This document shows, piece after piece, positions 63,402-64,000 of a stretch of 64,000 bases of DNA. The notes beneath the pieces are model-generated. The model saw nothing but the letters and a program-made list of their open reading frames with translations. It was not told the origin of the DNA and ran no database searches. The stretch spans positions 62,001-126,000 of the forward strand of contig JAHEXI010000001.1 in NCBI GenBank assembly GCA_023252195.1, read 5' to 3'. The stretch comes from Pseudonocardiales bacterium. Lineage in GTDB: Bacteria > Actinomycetota > Actinomycetes > Mycobacteriales > Pseudonocardiaceae. Position 1 is the first letter of the stretch; every line of letters starts with the position of its first letter. Both the position numbers and the translations under genes were made by a program.

Positions 63402-64000
63402 GTGACCATCGTGGGAGAATCGTCAACCGACCTGCGCGTCGCCCGTCGGGTGGCTGCGGTGCCGCCGATCCGCTATCCGCAGGTGTTGCCGATCAGCCAG
63501 CACATCGGCGAGATCGCCGCGGCGATCCGGGACCATCAGGTGGTGGTGATCGCCGGGGAGACCGGCTCGGGCAAGACCACCCAGATCCCCAAGATCTGCC
63601 TGGAGCTGGGCCGCGGGGTCCGCGGCACCATCGGGCATACCCAGCCGCGCAGACTGGCAGCGCGTACGGTAGCCGAGCGCATCGCCGAGGAGCTGGAGGT
63701 CCCGATCGGTGGTGTGGTCGGCTGGAAGGTGCGGTTCACCGATCGGGTATCCGAGAACACCCTGGTCAAGCTGATGACCGACGGCATCCTGCTGGCCGAG
63801 ATCCAGTCCGATTCGCTGTTGCGGCAGTACGACACGCTGATCATCGACGAGGCCCACGAACGCTCGCTGAACATCGATTTCATTCTGGGCTACCTCAAGC
63901 AGCTGCTGCCTCGTCGGCCCGACCTACGACTGATCATCACCTCGGCGACCATCGACCCCGAGCGGTTCTCCCGGTACTTCGACGGTGCACCGGTGATCGA
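63402..64000 (+). CDS. hrpA: ATP-dependent RNA helicase HrpA (partial, runs off the window)
   Basis: About 199 residues visible from GTG 63402 (GTG 63411 is an alternative). [40 protein letters not shown] (Walker A), [20 protein letters not shown] (motif Ia), [20 protein letters not shown] (DEAH box) and [20 protein letters not shown] (SAT motif) are the DEAH helicase motifs in order. Full HrpA proteins are about 1300 residues, so most of the gene lies beyond the edge. Confidence 0.93.
   Translation, partial: MTIVGESSTDLRVARRVAAVPPIRYPQVLPISQHIGEIAAAIRDHQVVVIAGETGSGKTTQIPKICLELGRGVRGTIGHTQPRRLAARTVAERIAEELEVPIGGVVGWKVRFTDRVSENTLVKLMTDGILLAEIQSDSLLRQYDTLIIDEAHERSLNIDFILGYLKQLLPRRPDLRLIITSATIDPERFSRYFDGAPVI

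Overview
The window is high-GC actinobacterial chromosome. The best fit is a Pseudonocardiales-type organism. Pointers are a mycothiol deacetylase (mshB), two more PIG-L enzymes, an XRE/DUF5753 plus DUF397 pair, DUF3558 and DUF4190 proteins, and a marP/nth/crp/ArsA-pair block laid out as in mycobacteria (Rv3671c-Rv3680). No tRNA, rRNA or CRISPR array was seen. Many genes are tightly packed with 4-bp ATGA/GTGA overlaps, and decayed genes are frequent between them.

Left part (1-11 kb): a decayed formate dehydrogenase iron-sulfur subunit, a DUF305 lipoprotein, a holin-like membrane protein/hydrolase/HTH operon, a methyltransferase, and an alkylation-repair group (2OG-Fe(II) oxygenase, ECF sigma factor, Ogt-Ada fusion), with an AlkB-like protein further on. 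Between them lie a secreted FAD oxidase and an SMP-30-like lipoprotein.

11.5-14.5 kb holds the most unusual system. It is a coupled cassette of an unknown helical protein, a P-loop protein with an altered Walker A motif, and a class I lysyl-tRNA-synthetase-like catalytic core. The core lacks an anticodon-binding domain, carries an ASCH domain instead, and is split by one frameshift. A truncated copy of the first gene sits 22 kb away in a scrap of toxin-antitoxin remnants.

14.7-24.3 kb: a DUF397/XRE regulator pair with a strong palindromic operator and four tiny divergent genes; a methylcrotonyl-CoA-carboxylase-like operon with an acyl-CoA dehydrogenase; a dead PIN toxin locus; and a two-gene nuclease operon (PD-(D/E)XK-like plus EEP family).

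24.6-44.2 kb is core metabolism: gltBD, a TenA-like protein, mshB, xthA, an arsenic operon (arsI divergent from arsR-acr3-arsC), then a Calvin-cycle locus (cbbX-cbbS-cbbL divergent from cbbR-class I aldolase, then phosphoribulokinase). These cbb genes give the two signature enzymes of CO2 fixation plus the Rubisco activase.

44-53.4 kb is the ArsA pair/RidA/Crp/Nth/TlpA/Nudix/MarP block. It is interrupted by a decayed group II intron and lacks the metallo-beta-lactamase gene usually found between ridA and crp.

53.5-64 kb is mixed: a lipoprotein, an aldo-keto reductase, PIG-L enzymes, remnants of a RiPP locus (43-residue precursor, decayed radical SAM maturase, APH-family kinase), a BrnT/BrnA-like module, a collapsed GmrSD-type gene fused to an alkyltransferase-like domain, a secreted transglycosylase and the start of hrpA.

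Long perfect or near-perfect inverted repeats lie at many gene ends. Three of them share sequence and look like one dispersed repeat family.
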